A stretch of DNA of 64,000 nt, from assembly GCA_027972325.1 (NCBI GenBank), contig JAPMOS010000003.1:186001-250000 (forward strand), read 5' to 3'. The notes under the pieces were generated by a model, which was not told where the DNA came from, made no database searches, and saw nothing but the letters and a program-made list of their open reading frames with translations. The position numbers were made by a program, and so were the translations under genes. Origin of the DNA: Paratrimastix pyriformis. Its lineage: Eukaryota; Preaxostyla; Paratrimastigidae. Within the stretch, counting starts at the first letter, position 1. Each line of letters starts with the position of its first letter. Of this stretch, positions 51,101 through 62,600 are shown piece by piece.

Positions 51101-53352
51101 TGGACGGGGCGCAGGCCGTGCCGCACATGAAGGTCAACGTGCGCGAGCTGGACTGCGACTTCTACGTCTTCTCGGGCCACAAGATGTACGGCCCGACCGG
51201 CATCGGGGTCCTCTACGGCAAGGAGCACATCCTGATGAAGATGCGCCCCTACCAGGCGGGCGGCGACATGATCCGCACCGTCTCCTTCAAGGAGGTCCGC
51301 CCCCACCCACACGGACACGGACACACACACAGGCGCACCCCTGCTCTGCATTGCCCTGGGCCCTGGGACGGGGCCGATCCCCGCTGTCACCCCTGGAATC
51401 TCATTGGCTTGTGGGGGTGTGTGGCCTCCTTCACCGGGCCCAGAGCACCTTCGCGGCGCTGCCCAACCGGCTGGAGGCGGGCACGCCCAACATCGAGGGG
51501 GCCGTGGGCCTGGGGGCGGCCATCGACTACATCGAGTCGCTGGGCATGGACCGCATCGCCGCCTACGAGCGCCGCCTGACCCGCTACGCGCTGGCCCGGC
51601 TGCGGGAGATCCCCGGGGTGCGGGTCGTGGGCTACGAGGACCTGGTGCGGGACGAGGCCCGGCTGGCCCAGGTCGAGAAGGGCTCCCTGCTGTCGATCGT
51701 CTGCGAGGGCCTCCACCCCCACGACCTGGGCACGCTGCTCGACTCGATGGGGGTGGCCCTCCGCTCGGGCCACCACTGCGCCATGCCCCTCATGGGCGTC
51801 CTGGGCCTCGACGCCACAACCCGCGCATCGTTCTCCTTCTCCCACCAGGCCCGCCCCCTCCCGCCCGCCCTCCCCCCCCCCCTCCCCCCCCCTCCCCCTC
51901 CTCCCCCCTCCCCCCCCTCCCCCTCTCCCCTCTCCCCTCTCCCCCTCCCTCGCCTCCCTCCCTTTCCGGCTGCGTTGCTAACTGGACTGGACCGGGGCTG
52001 GGCATGGCCGTGCAGGAGGTGGACATCTTCTGCTCGGCCCTGCGGTCGGCGCTGGAGTCCTTCCACGAGCACGACGAGGCCGCCCACGGGCACGCCCACG
52101 GCTCCCACAGCCACGCCCACCTCCCGCCCATGGCCCCGGCCCCGCCACGGCCGCCACGGCCGCCCCGGCCGCCCGGCCCGGCCCCGCCACCCCGTCCCTG
52201 CGCCCTCGCCGCCCGTGCCGGAGCACCGGTTCCACGCGTCGATCGAGGACCTCTACCAGGACGTCATCATCGACCACGGCCGCCACCCGCACAACTTCCG
52301 CATCATCGAGGGCCCCGCCACCGACCCCAGCCACCTCGTCCTGCAGGCCGACGGGTTCAACTCGCTCTGCGGCGACCGGGTCAACATCTACTGCGCCGTC
52401 ACCAAGGGCAAGGACTCCCACACATCGGTCGGCCCCCTGCCCCCTGCCCCCCACAACAGGCACCCCCACAACAGGCACCCCCACAACAGGCACCCCCACA
52501 ACAGGCACCCCCACAACAGGCACCCCCACAACAGGCACCCCTGCCCCACCTGCCCCCTTGCCCTTCGTCCGGACATGACTCACGGGTGGTGTCGGGGGGC
52601 CGGCTGGGGCGGTTGGTGCAGATTGTGGACGACGTGTCCTTCAAGGGCAGCGGCTGCGCCATCTCGCAGGCCTCGAGCTCGCTGATGACCGACCTGGTCA
52701 AGGGCAAGTCCGTCGCCGAGGCCCAGGAGGTCCGCCGCCCCGCAGCCGCCGGTCGCCTCTCGCACCCCTCATCCCCTCACCCCCCGTCCCATCGCTCATC
52801 ATCCATCATCCGTGGTCCCTTGCTGTTGGCGCCCTGGGCGTGTGGGTCGGGCAGCTCTTCAAGAAGTTCCATCAGCTGGTGACGACGGGCGAGCAGAGCC
52901 CCGCCGCCCCGGGCAGCGAGGACCCGGTCGACCTGGGCAAGCTGTCGCTGGTCTTCTCGCGGGTGTGCAACTTCCCCAGCCGGGTCAAGTGCGCCTCGCT
53001 GGCCTGGCACACCCTCATGAGCGCCCTCAAGGGCCACCTGGACCCCGTCATCAAGGCCGCCCCCGCCCCCACGGCCCCCCTGCTGCCCCCATCGGCGGCC
53101 CCCGTCCCGGCCAGCCCGGTGGCCGGCAGCCCGGCGGTGGGCGGGCCGAGCCTGATCCCCGAGGGGGCCTTCCAGGACGCCCCCCGGACCGTGCCCACGA
53201 CCTCGGTCATGGTCCAGCGGCCCGTCGCCGTCCGCCCGCAGCCCCAGCCGCAGCCCCACCGGGCCGCCTCGGAGGCCCACGGCGAGCCGGCCGCCCCGAC
53301 CAACCCCGACGAGGTGACCTTCTCCACCAAGGTGGCCCTGGTGCAGCTCTGA
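48150..53352 (+). CDS. sufDSU: SufD-SufS-SufU fusion protein
   Basis: Three SUF proteins in one gene: SufD (scaffold partner), SufS (PLP cysteine desulfurase) and SufU (sulfur-transfer partner). Exons: 48150-48956, 49063-49554, 49682-50081 (SufD); 50278-50801, 51004-51294, 51444-51848 (SufS); 52016-52427, 52622-52729, 52855-53352 (SufS end and SufU). The D-S junction is spliced (NPKDA to [18 protein letters not shown]). SufS has [44 protein letters not shown] (PLP Lys) and [11 protein letters not shown] (active Cys). SufU has the ligands NSLCGD, GSGCAIS and [12 protein letters not shown], then a Pro/Ala-rich extension of about 110 residues. The 52016-52427 exon is 412 nt although both flanking introns are phase 0, so a one-base discrepancy exists in its GC-rich linker. 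The 51849-52015 intron appears to be GC-AG. About 1,300 residues, with no presequence. Confidence 0.95.
50102..50180 (+). repeat. CA-rich and CAGA simple repeats in D-S intron
   Basis: CACACA tracts and CAGACAGACAGA within the intron that separates SufD from SufS coding sequence. Confidence 0.85.
52450..52543 (+). repeat. 15-bp minisatellite in SufU intron
   Basis: Six copies of CCCCACAACAGGCAC inside intron 52428-52621, between SHTS and [12 protein letters not shown]. Confidence 0.95.
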
Positions 53353-53615
53353 GCTCGCCCTGTGCTGGCGCCGTCTTCGTTCTTCGTCTTCCCTCCTCCC
53401 TCCCTCCCGCTTATGAACATGATGTGCATCTGCATCTGCAGCCGGCATCGCAGCCGCATCTGCATCGCTACAGCCCACGGGACAAAGGCCTCGCGTGGGC
53501 ATTGGATGGGCTCCGGTTCCCGGAGGGGCGTCCTCAAACGGTCGACGAGACGAGGCGCCCCCCGCCCCACAGCCCGGCTGTTGGGCCGCTCCTCCTCCCG
53601 GGGGGGTGGCCCCGC
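53353..53615. other. Tail-to-tail spacer between SufDSU and UNC13-like gene
   Basis: Short spacer between two convergent stops. Moderately GC-rich with a CATCTGCATCTGCA stretch. No gene or clear terminator motif seen. Confidence 0.5.
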
Positions 53616-56600
53616 TCACATGATGCAGCAGGCCGTCTTGGCCCGCTCCTTCAGCCCCACCAGCCTGGGGGACGGGGCGGACGGGAGCGAGAGAGAGTGC
53701 GCGTTGGGAGGGAGATCCCCGGGCATGCCGGACATGCGTGGTGGGGCGGCCGGGGGCGGCCGGGGGCGGCCGGGGGCGGACCTGCGGAAGTACCAGTGTC
53801 GCTCGGACTCGCCCAGGGCCGGCTGGGACCAGCACTCCCGGGGGGGCGTCAGGAACTTGCCCTGCCGGGCCAGCTCGAGGGCCGCCCGGAGGGCCCCCGC
53901 TTGGGCCATGACCAGGTCGGCGCTGGGGGCCCCGTCCTGGATGGTGGCCAGGTGGGCGCGGCACTCCTCGAGGCCGGCCCCGTACATCTTGAGCAGCTCC
54001 AGCAGCGGGGCCGCAAGTTCGACCACCTCGTCGTGGGGCACGCCCTCCCCGCCCGAGTGGAAGAACTCCTTCAGCGACTGCGCGCGCCCGGGGGGGGGGG
54101 GGGGGGGGGGATCGGCCGCCGAAGCCCGGTGATCGGTGAATGAGAGGCAGCGGGACGAGCAGGGCAAAACAGGGGACACCAGGGCAAAACAGGGGACACC
54201 AGGGCAAAACAGGGGACACCAGGGCAAAACAGGGGACAGCAGGGCCGGGGCAGGGCCGGGGCAGGGCCGGGGCAGGGCCGGGGCAGGGCCGGGGCAGGGC
54301 CGGGGCAGGGCCGGGGCAGGGCCGGGGCAGGGCCGGGGCAGGGCCGGGGCAGGGCCGGGGCCGGGGCGGCGGACCTCGACGAGCATGGCCAGGATGGCGG
54401 GCAGGCCGGCGGGCAGGGTGTAGCTGTCCTCCGCGGGCAGCAGCAGGTCGGCGATGGCCTGCGCCCCCACAGCCCCCGCGCGGCATGTGTGGGCAGCCCC
54501 GCCGGTGAAGCCGAGGCTCGTCGGGGCGGCGCGAGGCATGGGCAAGGAGGCCCGAGGGAGGCGGGGGCGGGCGGGGGCGGGCGGACCCTGGTGGTGGCCA
54601 GGAAGATGCCCCGGAAGGCCGTCCGCATGATGTTCCCGTAGAGGTGGTCCCGCTACAGGCAGAGCCAGAGCCACCGATGATGATCGGGGTTGATGATCGG
54701 GGATGATGATCGGAGGGATGATGGGGTGGGCGGCGGCTGGCGGACCATGGTGCAGAGCTGGGCGCCGAGGTACTCGAGGACGGGCGTGATGACCGTCTCG
54801 AGCTGCTCCACCGAGCGGATGCCCATCAGGGTGGCGCTGGTCTTGCGGGGCATCAGGGTGGGCATGCGCATCGTGCCCCGGGTCCGGTCGAAGGCCATCC
54901 CCAGGCAGCCGGCCAGCTTCTGGCGGAAGGTGTACGAGACCTGCGCCGCACCCCCCCCAAGGGCCCCCCGCCCAGCCCAGCCGCCATCATCAAGATCGAC
55001 CCACCATCGTCACGTCCGGCAAGGGGCAAGGGGCCGGGCAGGGGGCGGGGCGGACGCCGCGGTTGATGATCTGGAGGATGTACTCGGACTGGTGGTTGAG
55101 GGCGTTGAAGGTCTGGGCGAAGGGGGCCGAGAGGAACTGCTCGCGCTGCTCCTCGTCGGCGATGAAGTCCGTCTCGGCCACCAGGTGCTCCAGGATCTGC
55201 CCAACCTCGTCGAACGCCTCGCCCACGTCGTTCGCCGCCCGGCACAGCTGCGCCCCCAGGCCCCGCACCCCACCCACCCGAAGCATCCGTCAGGCCCCGG
55301 GGGCCCAACAGGGGCAAAAGGGGGGAGGGGGGGGGGGGGGGGGGCAGGGAGAGGCAGGGGCGGGCAGGGGCGGGCAGGGACCTCGGGCGGGATGTCGAAG
55401 ATGTCCTCCTGGCCGACGTCCTTGTAGCGGAAGCCGTACTTCTGGTCGCACAGCCGGGCCACCGTCTCCGCGTAGTGGATGATCAGCTCCCCGCAAGCTG
55501 CCCCCCACGCCCACCCACGCCCACCCCACCAAACAAACAACGAGGGAGCGTGTGGTGAGCCCGGTCACTGCGCGCGGGGCGCGGCGGGGGGGGGGGGGGG
55601 GAGGGGGGCGGGGGGGCAGTGCGGGGCCCCGAGACCTTGCAGGCGACCCGTGCGATGGGGTCCAGGTTGTACTCGGGGCATGCGGGCAGGTCGTTCTCCC
55701 ACTGCAGGTTGACGATGACCGTGTCGAGGGTCTCGAGGCACAGCTGGAACAGGTCCACCCGGCTGCTCGTCAGCCGAGTCTCCCCCAGCGGCGCCCACTG
55801 CCCCCCCACGCCCGCCCCCCCCAGAGCAGCCCGGCGTGAGGATGGATTCGGGGGGCGGCGGAACACGGGCCGTGATGATGGATTGGCGGAACACGGGCCG
55901 TGATGATGGATTGGCGGAACACGCCGTGATGATGGATTCGGGGGGCGGCGGAACACGGGCCATGGAGGGGTGCCGAGGGGCGCGGGTGGGGGTGCGGGGC
56001 GGCGGACGGTGTCGTTGGCGACGAGGGTCTCGACGAAGCCGTTCATGCGGCCGGCCGAGTCGGTGAGCCACTCGCGGAGGGCCTGCGAGAAGAGCGGGGC
56101 CAGCAGGACCCGCCCCGTGGGCAGCACCAGCCCCTCCGAGGACAGCGCCACCGGGCCCGCCGGCAGGGCGGCCTCGTCGGGCGGCTCGCAGCCCAGCAGC
56201 TCGTCCAGGGTGCCGTTCATGACGTACATCACCGCGTACAGGGGCAGGCAGTAGCTCACAAAGTGCCTGCCCACCCCACCCCACCCCACCCCACCCCACC
56301 CCACCACCCGGCCAGCGAGCATGGGCACCCCATGGTCCATGAGGGGCCAGCGAGCATGGGCACCCCATGGTCCATGAGGGGCCAGCGAGCATGGGTAAAG
56401 GGCGCCCAACAAGGAGCAGCGCCGCCGCGGGGCGTCGCTCATGCCCTCCTGTCCTGCCCTGCCCTGCCCTGCCCTGCCCTGCCCTGCCCTGCCCTGTCCT
56501 GTCCTGTCCTGTCCTGTCCTGTCCTGTCCTGTCCTGTCCTGTCCTGTCCTGTCCTGTCCTGTCCTGTCTTGTCCTATGAGCGGGTGACGCCCTGCCGGGG

Positions 56601-59600
56601 CGAATCACGGCAGGGAACAGGGCAATCGATGGTGTTTTGTCCGACTGACTCCGACCTGCCAGCCCGATGGGCAGCACAATCAGAGGGGCAGGGGCAGGGG
56701 CAGGGGCAGGGGCAGGGGCAGGGGCAGGGGCAGGGGCAGGGGCAGGGGCAGGGGCAGGGGCAGGGCAGGGGCAGGCAGGGGGGGGGGGGGGGGGGGGGGG
56801 AGCTGGGGCGGACTTGCGGAGGGTGCCCATGGCGGGGAAGATGGTCTCGAGGATGTGGCTGACCAAGGCCCGGGCGTAGACGCGCCGCATGAAGGCACCA
56901 AACTTGGGCTCCACCCTGCCCCCCGCCCCGGCACCCGCCCCGGCACCGTCAAGGGCCAGCCCGCATCATGGTGAGCACCCCGCATGGGCGCCGGCCGCGC
57001 TGCCGGGGAGGGGGCGGGGGCGGGGAGCTGCGACGGACGGGAGGAAGTGGCGCTGGTAGTAGAGGTGGTCGTTCCGGACGAGCTGCTTGATCTGGCCGCA
57101 CAGTTGCTCTGGCCACCCCGCCAGCCACCACACGGCCAGCCACCAGCCACCAGCCACCACACGGCCAGCCACCAGCCACCAGCCACCAGCCCCAGCCACC
57201 ATCACCAGCAGTGGAGCCCGGGCGGGTTGTGGGACGGAACAGGGGAGCGAGAGCCAGGGCCGGGGGGGTCGATGCCGGGCGGCCAGGCGGGGCGGCTGGC
57301 GGGGCCGTCGGGGAGGCGGGGCGGACCGGCGATGTGGTAGTTGAGGCGCAGCCTGGCCAGGTCGCCCTCCTGGGGGTCCCGGGGGGCCGGGGGCGCGGGG
57401 GCCCCGCCGGGGGCCGGGGCGGCCGCCTGGTCCTCGCGCTCCTGCTGACGGCGGGTCTCCTCGCTGCCCAGGAATGTGCCCTTGCTGAAGGCCATGTTGT
57501 CCTCAACCGTCCGGCGGGCACCCATCTGCCCGCCCGCCATCAGAGGCCCCGCCCAGACGATGATGGTGACGACGACGAGGAGGAGGAGGCGAGAAACCGG
57601 GCATCCAATCGCATCCTGGTGCCCATCGACAGTGGCCCCCCCCCTCCCCCCCCCCCCCCCCCGCCATCCTCTGAGTAAGCCTGCACGTCTGCTCCCCTAC
57701 AGCAGGCAGGGCGGGGGGGACAGGCGTGGGCGGACCTCGAGCCAGAGGGCGATCCACTCGGCGGTGGTGGCCGGGTGGGCGTGGGCCATGGCCGGGGGGC
57801 GGGGCCAGGGCCTGGTCCCGGGCGGCCTGGGCGGGCCAGAGGGCCTCCAGCATGGGCCCCTGGTGGGCCGCATCCACCAGGGCCACGAGCACCTGGCCCG
57901 ACCCGGTGGGACCCGTGGCGCCCGACTTGGCCGGCGCCTGCAGTCAGCAGCCCAGGGCAGCCCATCGCGATGAGTGGAAGTGCGGGCGAGATGACAAGGG
58001 GCACAGATGGATGGCGATGGATGGCGATGGGCGGGCGGGCGGGCGGGCGGGCGGGCGGGCGGGCGGGCGGGCGGGCGGCGGGGCCGCGGACCCCGGGCAG
58101 GGCGTCCTGGTAGCTGAGCAGCAGCCGGCCGAGGGCCCCGTGCAGGGCAGCCACGCAGGTGCGGGCTCGGGTCAGCTGGAAGGGGCTCGGCTGCACGGCC
58201 GAGGGGCCCGTCAGCAGCCTGGCCAACCCGCCCACTGCCAGCAGGGCGGAGGAGGGAAGGAGGGAAGGAGGGCAAAAGGCGCGGATGAGCAGCGAGCTTG
58301 GGATGGGATGGGATGGGGTCTGGCACACCATCCTCGCGGCTGTGGGCAGTGGGCAGTGGGTGGCTGGGGGGTGGGGGCGACGGGGGACGCCGAGCGGACG
58401 GGCGGCAGCCAGGAAAGCGCCGTGGGCCTCCTCGAGGATCAGCGGCAGCCGGGTGACGGTCGGGTCCGAGGCCGGGTACACGTCCTGCGCCCCCGCCGGC
58501 CCCGGGGTCAGCCACCACACCCAACCCAACCCATCGGGGCACCGCCGGTGGGCACCCAAAGACAAGCCACCCCAAAGACAAACAGGGGGCCCCCCAGAAC
58601 AAGCACGGGGCCACCCCAAAGACAAGCACGGGGCCCCCCAGAACAAGCACGGCCACCCCAAAGACAAACAGGGGGGTGGCCGGGCGGGTGCGGGGTGCCG
58701 GAGACCTTGTCGAGGGCGAAGAGGAGCGCCTCGGTCCAGGCCAGCTGGTGGTCGAGCGGCTCCACGCCGTAGTGCAGGGCGAACTCGCGGGCCACAAGCT
58801 GCGAGGCGGCCGAGAGGCCCTGGGTCCGCTGCCCGCAGAGGGCGATCTCTGCAGCCCCGCCAAACCCCCGCCAGGCCGCCGCGGGCCCAGGATGATGAGA
58901 AGGCACGCCGGGCAGCCGGGAGGCCGGGCGGGTGGGAGGGAGGGCGCGGTGCCATGCGGACGGACCGCCCGCCGGGATGGCCGCGAAGTGGGGGTTTTCG
59001 CTCTCCAGCAGGCCCCGCACCAGCCGGCTGCCCACGAGTCGAGGGCAGCGAGCGATACATGACGATGACGGCGGTCACGAATGGGGAGAGGGGAGCTCGG
59101 GGGGTGGGGGGGCTGATCCAGGGGGGGTGCGGACCTGTACATGTGCGGGACGTCGGTGCCGTCGGTCAGTCCGGCCAGCTTGGCGATCCGCTCGCGGAGG
59201 GGCCCCGTCTCGAGGCGCACCGCCCGTGGGGTGTATTGGGCGATGAGGGCAACGTTGCCGCCGCTGGGGCCGGGGGCTGGGCTCGCGGCCGCGCTGGCCG
59301 GGGGGCTTGGGCTGGCCTCGTGGTGGGCGCCGGGGGCCCGCGGTGGGGGCGGCACCACGTCGACCGAGACGGCCAGCACGTGCGGCTCGCGGGTGAGGGC
59401 CGGCTGGTCGAGGGGCACCGTGCAGGTCCCACTGGCGCCAGGCCACGCCCACCACCACCGACCGGGTGAGGCACGGGCGAGCACCAAGGGGCGGGCGGGA
59501 GGCAGGCGGGGCGATGCTGGGGGGCGCGGCGGCCAGACATGAGCTCGTCCTTCTGCACGGTGTTGCGGTCGAACTGAGGGGCGGGGGGGACAGCGGCACG

Positions 59601-62600
59601 TGGGCAGGGAATCGATGAGCCGTCAGGGGCATTCCATGGCCACGGGGACCGATGGGGGATGGGAGCCGATGGCTGGTGGGCCGATGGAGGGGCAGGGGGC
59701 CGACCAGCTCGAGGAGGAGGTCGCAGTCGGCCAGATTGCGGGGCAGGTCCACCTCGAAGCGCTCGGCCCATGCCGGGTTGAGGTCGGCCGCCTTCCACTT
59801 GGTCAGCCAGGGCCCCGCAATGGTCGTGGCCGCCGCCTCGTGGGCCCCCGGGCGCAGGTGGCTGGGCCGCCAGGGGGGGGGGGGGGGGGGGGGGGGGGAG
59901 GGAGGGAGGAGTCCAATGTCGGGTGTGACTGTCATGTCCCGGGGGGGTGGGTGTGGGGGGTGGGGGTGACCGGGGGGAGCCGACAGCGCCAACCAGCGCC
60001 CGACCCCGGGAGGAGGAGGCGAACCGGGGGCAGAAACCAGGACGGGGGTGGCGGACAGACCTCTTGGCGGGGGCCGCGCGGGCGGTGGCCGGGAGGACGG
60101 GGCGCAGGCGGGGGCAGAGGGCGGGTTTGAGGTACCCCAGCGGGTCGGCCGGGTCGGGCTCAGGGGCGTCGGCCTCCATCTGGGGGGCGTCCCCCTCGAC
60201 GGGCGGCGGGGCGGCGCCCGTGCGCGGGACCAGGGTCAGCCGCAGGTAGGGGTCGGCCTTGCCCGAATGCCAGTCGCACTTGCGCACCCCCGAGGCCGAG
60301 AGGCCCGAGATGACCAGCTTCCCGCAGCCCTGCGGGGTGTGCGCGGGGGGGTCGGGGCGGGTTGAGGTGCGTGGGTGAGCGCTGTGGGTCCCGGGGGGCC
60401 GAACGAGGGCGCGGGCGAGCCGGTCTGGGCGGACCGCGTCAGGGCCGGACGCGTCGGCGGCGAGCTGGGGCTCCGTCAGCAGCAGCCGCTCCTCGGCCTT
60501 GGCGTAGAGGTGCCCCCAGAGGGCCGTCAGGGCCTGGGCATGCGCCGCGCCCAGCTGCCCCTGCGTGTCCCCGATCGGCCCCCGGCCCCGCAGTCCCGCA
60601 ACCCGCCCGGACGCCGGCATGAAGGCCAACAGCCATGCCGCCAGGAAAAATGCATCGGGCCTCAGGTGGGAGAGGCAGAGCCGCCCAGCCCAATGGGCAT
60701 ATGGGCGCGGGTGTGGACATGGGCGTGGGCATATGGGCGCGGGTGTGGGGCGTGGCGTGGGCAGGTCCGGACCGCGTGGGCGGCGAGGCGCTGCCGGCTG
60801 AGGTCGAGGAGGCCCATCAGCAGCTGGCCGACGAGCAGCCGACGAAGGGGCACGAAGGGGCCCGAGCGGGTGAGGAGCCGAGACCCTCGTGAGGCGGGAG
60901 GCGGGTGGGCGGGTGGGCGGGGCGCAGACCCTGAGGTCGGCGGCGCAGCTGGCCCACAGGTGGCCCATCCGGGCCGCGGCGGGGCCCTCGGTGATGCGGA
61001 AGGAGCGCTGGATGTGCAGCAGGGCCGCCTCGAGGGGCGTCGGAACGGCCGCGCCCCCGCTCAGGTCGCCAGCCGTCTGGTATTGGTCTGCACGGGCGGG
61101 TGGGGGAGGCAGGGTCACATGGATGCAGGGGCAGATGGAGGCCGGGGCAGATGGAGGCCGGGGCAGATGGAGGCCGGGGCAGATGGAGGCCGGGGCAGAT
61201 GGAGGCCGGGGCAGATGGAGGCCGGGGCAGATGGAGGCCGGGGCAGATGGAGGCCGGGGCAGATGGAGGCCGGGGCAGATGGAGGCCGGGGCAGATGGAG
61301 GCCGGGGCAGATGGAGGCCGGGGCAGATGGAGGCAGGGTCTTGGGGGGAACCCGGGTGTGAAGGATGCGGCCAAGGAGACAGGGTCAAGAGGGAGGCAAG
61401 AGGGGCCAGGAAGGACACGAGGGGTGGGGTGAAGGAGGAGGAGGAGGAGGAGGAGGAGGAGGGGGGGGGTGGCCGACCGAAGACCATGCTGAAGGTCAGC
61501 TCCAGGCGAGCGCGCCTCTCGGGCGGGGTGTCGGATGGGATGCCCCGGGCGAAGGCCTCCCAGACGCGGGCCCGGGTGGCTGCGGGAAGGAAGGACGAAG
61601 ACGCGGGGCGGTTGAGGGGCCGCATGGAGGCGATGTGGGCGATGTGGGCGATGTGGGTGATGTGGGTGATGTGGGTGATGATGTGGGCGATGATGTGGGT
61701 GCTGTGGGTGATGGGCGATGTGGACGATGGAGGAGCCAGCCGCCACGGACCGGCATCGGAGAGGGCTCGGCTTGCTGCAGGGCGTCCCGGGCCGCCGTGA
61801 GGGCATCCAGAAACACGGCCAGCTCCTGATGGGGCAGGGGCAGAGGAGGCAGACCAGCTGAGCGGGGTGGCAGGGTCGGGGCGGGAGGGTGTGGGGGTGG
61901 GAGAGGAGGAGCGGGAAGGAAGGGCTTCCGGGATGCGGGCGGCCACGGACCTGGACATCCAGAGGGGCGGGCAGCTCCATGCTGGGTGCCAGCCGCCGCG
62001 GGGTGATCACCTGCCACCCGGAAAGACCCCAAGGGCATCTGGTGAGCGGGGAGTGGGGGGGGGGGGGGGGGGGGGTGAGACCCGGACCGAGTTCATGGCG
62101 GTGACCCGCTCGGCGATGGCCTGGCGGTCCCAGGGGCCCTGCATCTTGGGCCCCGCGTATGCGCCCGCGAGGACGCTCTCCATCGAGTGGACCACGCCCT
62201 GGGACCAGAGCCGGAGATGAGAAGGGGCTGAGACAAGTCGACAGACCCGCCCCATGACGACCCCCAGCGGGGGGATGCCGCCCTCCCGGCGGGCGACGGT
62301 GGCCTCGAGGCGCCAGAGGGGCGTGAAGAGGGCGCACAGGGTCATCCGCAGGAGGGCCTCGTCCTCGGGCTTCATGCCCTCCACCCGGGCGGCCACATCC
62401 AGGGCCGCACACAAAGAACCCGTCGCAACCACGGCCGCCGCGGCACTGGTGGGGACCGCGACTTTGGCAACCGGGGCAGCAATCGTCGCGGCCTGGGGGA
62501 GAGGTTCGATCAGGGGGACAATGAGAAATGAGACCTTGGGCTTTCGAACGCTGGCGCAGAGGACTGGGGCATCAGCGCAGAGCCGCGCCTCAAGAATTTT

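Noticed and set aside
45723-53352. Bacterial suf operon or bacterial contamination
   Set aside because: The genes are in opposite orientation, contain several introns with the same GTCYGY...AG signals as the neighbouring eukaryotic genes, and lack ribosome-binding sites.
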